Below are positions 37,501 through 43,500 of a stretch of DNA of 50,872 nucleotides, piece after piece. Source of the DNA: Sperchopsis tessellata (lineage: Eukaryota > Arthropoda > Insecta > Coleoptera > Hydrophilidae). The translations under genes and the position numbers were made by a program. The stretch lies in the NCBI GenBank assembly GCA_033557685.1, contig JAWQRN010000021.1:1-50872 (forward strand). Direction: 5' to 3'. The notes below the pieces were generated by a model, which was not told where the DNA came from, made no database searches, and saw only the letters and a program-made list of their open reading frames with translations. The first letter of the stretch is position 1. Each line of letters starts with the position of its first letter.

Positions 37501-40500
37501 ATAGTTTATGTGAAATATGTTTACGAAAGATACACTGTAAATGATTTTTTATGTTGTAAAAAATTAGAAATACAAGCGGTGAAAGAGCATTTTATTTGTA
37601 GAAGGAAGGATTAGAAAATTGAGTTACTTGGGCGATACAGATGAAAAACTCAGCCACTTGAATTTGAGGTCAGGGAAATGTTTTAATAAATTAATGCTTT
37701 GGAAAGTTCAACTCAATAACAGTAACATATAAATTTTCCCATGCTTTTCCAATTTCACCAAGAACAATGATGCAGACTTTGCCACGTTTACAAATATGAT
37801 TTGCCATCATTTATTGAAACTTCATGAGAATTTCTCAAGGCGTCTCAAAAACTTGTCAAATAAAGAATTAAGCTGGATTCGTGATGCATTTTCATTAGAT
37901 ATTTTAAATTCAAATATTCTCGTTAAAAAAAAAAACCAAACAACTAATTGATAATTCTTTAGACGAAACAATGCAAATTCAACTAAATCGTCGTATTATC
38001 AAACATTTTGGCTCTCAATTGGTGATGAGTATCCAGAGTTGAAGAAAAAGGTAATAAGAATATGTATATACTTCAAATCAACTTATTTGTGTGTAACAGG
38101 TTTTTCAAAATTAGTTGAAGTAAAAACAAAATATGGTACTTATTTAGATCCTGAAAGAAATATATGGCTTGCAATCGCAAATATTAACCCAAACACGAAA
38201 GCACAGCCATCGCATTAAATTAATTTAACAATGTGTTTTTGTAGTATAATTTATTTATTAGTATTCAATTTATTTAAAAAATTAAATTTCAAATCATATG
38301 TACTAAAATGACTATCGTTTAATTATTTCTATACTTAGGAATGGTAAAAACAAATGGGTAGTGCAAATTTCAGTCTGGAAAAGGGGATCACAAGTAAAAA
38401 AAGATTGCGTATCACTGTTTTACTGCAACAACTTAAGAAATAGCCCCAAACCTGGATACAACCCCTATGATGCTTCAAAGTTTTCACCGTGTATTTAGGA
38501 TGAAATACTTTGTTATTAAGTCATTGAATAAACTATATTCCAACGCAATTTGCCGCATTAAGTTTAGTTTTGTCGCTAGAGAACATCTGACCATCCCTCA
38601 GGTTCCCAACAGACATGATTCCTTTTTCTTTGATATCAGCGATCACTTAGCTGGTCTTCTGCCAAAAACCTGCTTGACAAGTGCTTTAATTTTTAATGCC
38701 CTATTATTGTTCAATTTGAGGGGCAGATCATGTTAGATCTTCTTTACTCTTAAATGATTCTTTCAGTAAATTGATCCTTTTTTCAAATTTGGCAATCAGC
38801 TGTGAATCAACAGATTTGCATTGGCACAAAACTTTTCTTGATTTGACGTCAGTAATATTTGATTAAATTCTCTTTCTCTTGAAGAGGTAAGAGGTGAAAA
38901 ATATCGAAATTTGTCGCAAGAATATTATAACATAAAATAGAACTATCTGTGTAGTTTTATTTATAAATTTAAATACCAACAATTTTTCAAGTTGTAAACT
39001 ATCAAATTATTCAATACTTTTTAACTATATGCAGCAGCAAAGAAGAAATATATACATGTTCAGCATTGTTAAGTATTGAATAATTTGATAGCTTAAATGT
39101 TTTATTAACCGATTTTTGTATATGAATGAATGTGGTTAAGATCTTCATTTAAATATTAGATTAGAATTGAAGATTTGATAATTTTAATTTGTACCAACAA
39201 AAAACATGAACCACACATTCTAAAGATACAGCCATCTTCAATAATTGATAATATTTTAATAAATAGAGAATTTTGACATGGCATGTACATAACTTCTTTG
39301 AATCCATATCTACTGTATTCATATTCTTAAATGAATATCATAAAAGATTTCATAAAATTAAATTTAATTATAATTTATTTTTACCTGATAAGGTGGAGGA
39401 TGAATATCTGAGCCGCTCATAACCGAACTCCATGACTTGTCTGCGGTGGCAGGCGTGGCAGATGTGTTGTGTTTGTTGGCAGGTGAAATTGTGGTCGTAA
39501 CAGGTAATGCAATCGCAGCCTGATGTGCACTGATCTGAGATGTATTGTTGCCTGGGCTCGGGCTTGTCACATTTGAACTCGTTACAGTAGATGTCTATGA
39601 AGAAAATAATTATATACCTACTTATACAACTTAAGATAGTTAATATTCAAAAAATATATTTTATTCATTAAAATTAGAATATTTTATAATGTAAGAACAG
39701 ACACAACAGAATAGCTTTATAATATAATATATTGATTTAATTTTAACAAAAAGGGCGATAAAGTACTCACTGAAGGTGGGGTAGTGGTAGTTGAACTTAT
39801 ATCTTGTTTGGCCCATCCTGGTCCGCCTGAAGGTACTAGAGATACTGCAGAATCGTTTCCACTATGCTCAGACTTTAATGAAGGAAGATTTGCTGGAGGT
39901 CGGCGGGTACTGGGAACCTTACCCAGACTTTGCATGCCATGTTTAAGCTGATGAGTACTCTTCTGTTGTTGTTTTTCGGAAGGTTCACCCTGTTCAAAAT
40001 AACACTATTTAGTAAATGTAAAATATCTGAATTGAGACACTCTAAACTAAAAATATTATTAATATGTTTGTTAGTCTTTCGGAAACAGCGATTCACATTT
40101 TTACCTTATAGTAATTCGAATCTAATTACCTGTATTAAGGAGGCAATTTTCTAAAGTATTAGCAGGATAAATAGAAAATGCAAAACTTTTGTAATATATT
40201 TTAATTAAAATTGTTATCAAATAAAAATATAAACTAATATAAGTTTTTTTTTCCTTGCAATACATTCTACGATCTCATGTAGAAACTTAATAAACTATTT
40301 AACAGACTTCAGACTTTAAATAAATAAACCAATTCTCAACGATTTTAGGCAGCATTGACAATTTATGAAATTATTCATTATATTTTTAACTTTTCTATCA
40401 TGCTATTAGGTATACAATTAGCTTTCAATCAATAATATAACAAATTAATTTCCGATCTCAATATCATTAAATAGTATCAGTTTTAAATGAAGCTGAAAAT

Positions 40501-43500
40501 GAACTTTCATTATCACATCCCTTTTTAACTACTAATTCAGAGAGGTATTTGAAGAAATTATATATCACATTATATTTCATATTAAATAAAGTTTTCGGAT
40601 TTTAATCCACCATCAGTTCTAAAACAGATGAAAACAACTAATGGTAAACCTTACGAATATAAACAAATACCTTACATGAAATTTAGATTTTGACTTGTGG
40701 CACAAAATAATTTTTAAACAAACAAAAGTTATAGTTTACTTTAAATTTAGATTTTGGTGTGTGGCACAAAATAATGTAATAAACAAAAGGTATAGAAAGA
40801 GTATATAAAAATTGAATTTAAATTTAAAAGTACCAGATAATTAAGTAGACATATTATTCTTAGAAAAAAATATAGCTGGAGACTATTACAGAAACCAAAA
40901 TAAACTTGGTCATATATCGCAATCTCAATGTCTTTTGTGATATTACGCTTGTGTATATTACTATAGTAATATAGGTATTTTACACCACTATTGAGATCAA
41001 ACTTGTAATTTTTAGTAAAAACATGCATCGATGTCTTATACAAGCTAAATTTTGGAAAATTATTGTATTTTTGACCTACATAAGATATAAAAGAAATTGA
41101 ATAGACTCCTTGCAAATTATTTTTCTTTGAATAATGTCTTTATTTCAAACTAAAATATGAATTCTATTGTAAGATGATAAGAGTAAAATTCAAAAACGTT
41201 AATTAATAAAATATATAATTCTTCTTATAATTCTAATATGGTTCAATAGAACAATTTTCAATTAAGAGCTAGACTGGGTGATAAGATTAAATCATATAAA
41301 CATATTTCGTTGAAGAGGATCAAATGAGGATTAAGGATTTGGTATTTAACTCTGTGTTTAAAAGATGTCATACTTAATTTCATAAGTCACAACTGCTGTC
41401 AAAAATGGAGTCACTGTTAAGTTAACTGGTTGAATTTAGAACTGAAAGCTACATATTCAAAGACAGATTACCTATATTTGCTGTTAAATATCTACACTGT
41501 AATAAAATTAGATAAACTTTTGGAGTAACAAAATACATTACAACCAAGTTTAGTTTTTTTGTCAAAAGACTGTCAGTGTAAATACACATGGCATAAATGA
41601 GGCCATATCCATGACAGATAATATACTGAAAACACCATATGTTGCTAGAATCAAACCCAAATGTGTCAAATAAAATGCATGTGCTATATAGGCAACTTGT
41701 TACACTACGCATATGAGAATTACAATTTTATTATTAAAAATATGTATGAAAAATCAGAATATCCTACCATATTTATAACCAAAGAAACTGCTATCCAACT
41801 AGAATAATGCCTAGAAACATTATTTTGGAAGAATCAGTAGGCCAAAGAAGTAATGGAGGATATTATTAGGCTAATTTCACAGTAAAAAAAGCAACGGTTG
41901 ATTCTTTTAAAATTTCTAAAAAATCAACTGTTGCTTCTTTTAAAATTGCTCATTTCTTAACAGAGAAAAAATAAACCATTTGTTGCGAGTTAGTAAAATA
42001 AGCCATGTTAATTGCTTAGTGACTTTCTGATGACTATAAAAATTAAAATGACGTAACAGTATTAAATAGAATCCATCAGCATGAATAATAAAAGGAACAA
42101 TCAAAGTTATCACTACTAATATTGAAATAGCACTGAAAAAGAGTATATAAAAACGCATTTTTTTTCTTTGCAATTAGATGAGTTTACCGATATATCGGAC
42201 ACTTATCTGTTATGAAGCTGTGTTATGAAATTAAATTCCCAAAGTAAAACCATTCAATACTGACTTACTTTCCATTTAGAATCTATCTTATTATTTTTTA
42301 AGCATGGAGAGAAGTCAATTAGCCTCCAGTAACCATTATATTATGTATTAACTAGTTCCACCCTCCACAAATATTTATTTGTAAAGTAGAAAACCTGTAT
42401 AGTACAGGCTTTTGCACTCATGGAATTAACCTAAATATAACAACCAGTTCAAGTAGTATCTGCCGACATATTAGTGAGTGTGTTGAGAAATCTGTTAGAG
42501 AGTGCATAACTTTACTACCAACAACCGAAGCATCACCTAGCTTATACTTCTAACGTGTGCTGTCTGTTCCCCTCAGTTGTTCCTTGTTTCTCCATTGCAA
42601 GAGCTCATCGCCTACTTTGATTCCTATCTCACTCTGCCTTCATGTGTTCGCACAGTTGCAGTGGTGGTTAACACAGATTGTTGGATGCACTCTGTCATTG
42701 CATAATATCCTTCCCTATTTATAGCCCTATGTAAACAAGAAAAACATTCATACCAATGCATCATACACCAGGAAATGTTATGCGCAGAGTTGCAGTAATG
42801 CAACATCGATTATTTAATTTACTTGTGCAAGAAGCCGATGCTGGACACACTCCCGGAAAAGTTCAATCCTAGGTTTCAGGAATTTTCTGAATTAGATTAA
42901 TTTATATTTTTCATAAATCCATTCACCTCTGCATTCGAGGATGTCTATTAAAATTGCAAGGTATTTTCAAATTAGTAAGACTAAGAATTAGAAGACTTAG
43001 AATTGGAAATTATATATATAAAAACTGATATAATTTTAATTATTATACACATTTTGATATGGGTGCGTTCAAACACATCAATTCAACAATAACAGGCGCT
43101 ATGTACAAGGACATTTTATAAACTGTGATGTTGCAATATACTGAAGAGGAGATGCTACTTAGATGGATTTTTAGCAAGATAATGATCCTAAGCACACTAG
43201 CGCTATTGTAAAGCAATGGTGAGAGAGCAAAAATATTCAAAATTTAAAATGATCATCTCAATCACTGGTTTCTTAGGTTTTTCCCGGAACTGTGTGTCTA
43301 CATTTTAATTTATTTTAGTTTTGGGTAATCTGAATATTTAGTATTATCTGAATTACTTGTGACTGATTAATTTTTTTTAAACTTGATTCAATGGATGTCT
43401 TTAAAACGTTTTTTCTTTTTTTTTAGAAAACTTTTAAAATTTTGATAATTGAGATGGTGAAGTATAATCCTCGAAAATTTCACTTGCAAGCTCGTAAATT

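Larger units (their letters stand above)
32252..39384 (-). other. PRRC2: PRRC2 intron 4, transposon-rich
   Basis: A 7.1-kb intron. It holds LINE pieces and a Penelope element (33480-35650), a hAT remnant (36690-38215) with an inserted palindromic MITE (37251-37425) and an inverted repeat near 39000. The stretch 32252-33480 is AT-rich with no recognisable element. The stretch 35651-36690 is likewise plain. Between 38460 and 38930 the minus strand shows a broken coiled-coil-like reading that I could not assign. Confidence 0.75.

Noticed and set aside
40747..42173. Several minus-strand ORFs of 77-122 codons in intron 2
   Set aside because: Phe/Tyr/Ile/Leu-rich products as expected from AT-rich noncoding DNA, no conserved motif, not in phase with PRRC2.
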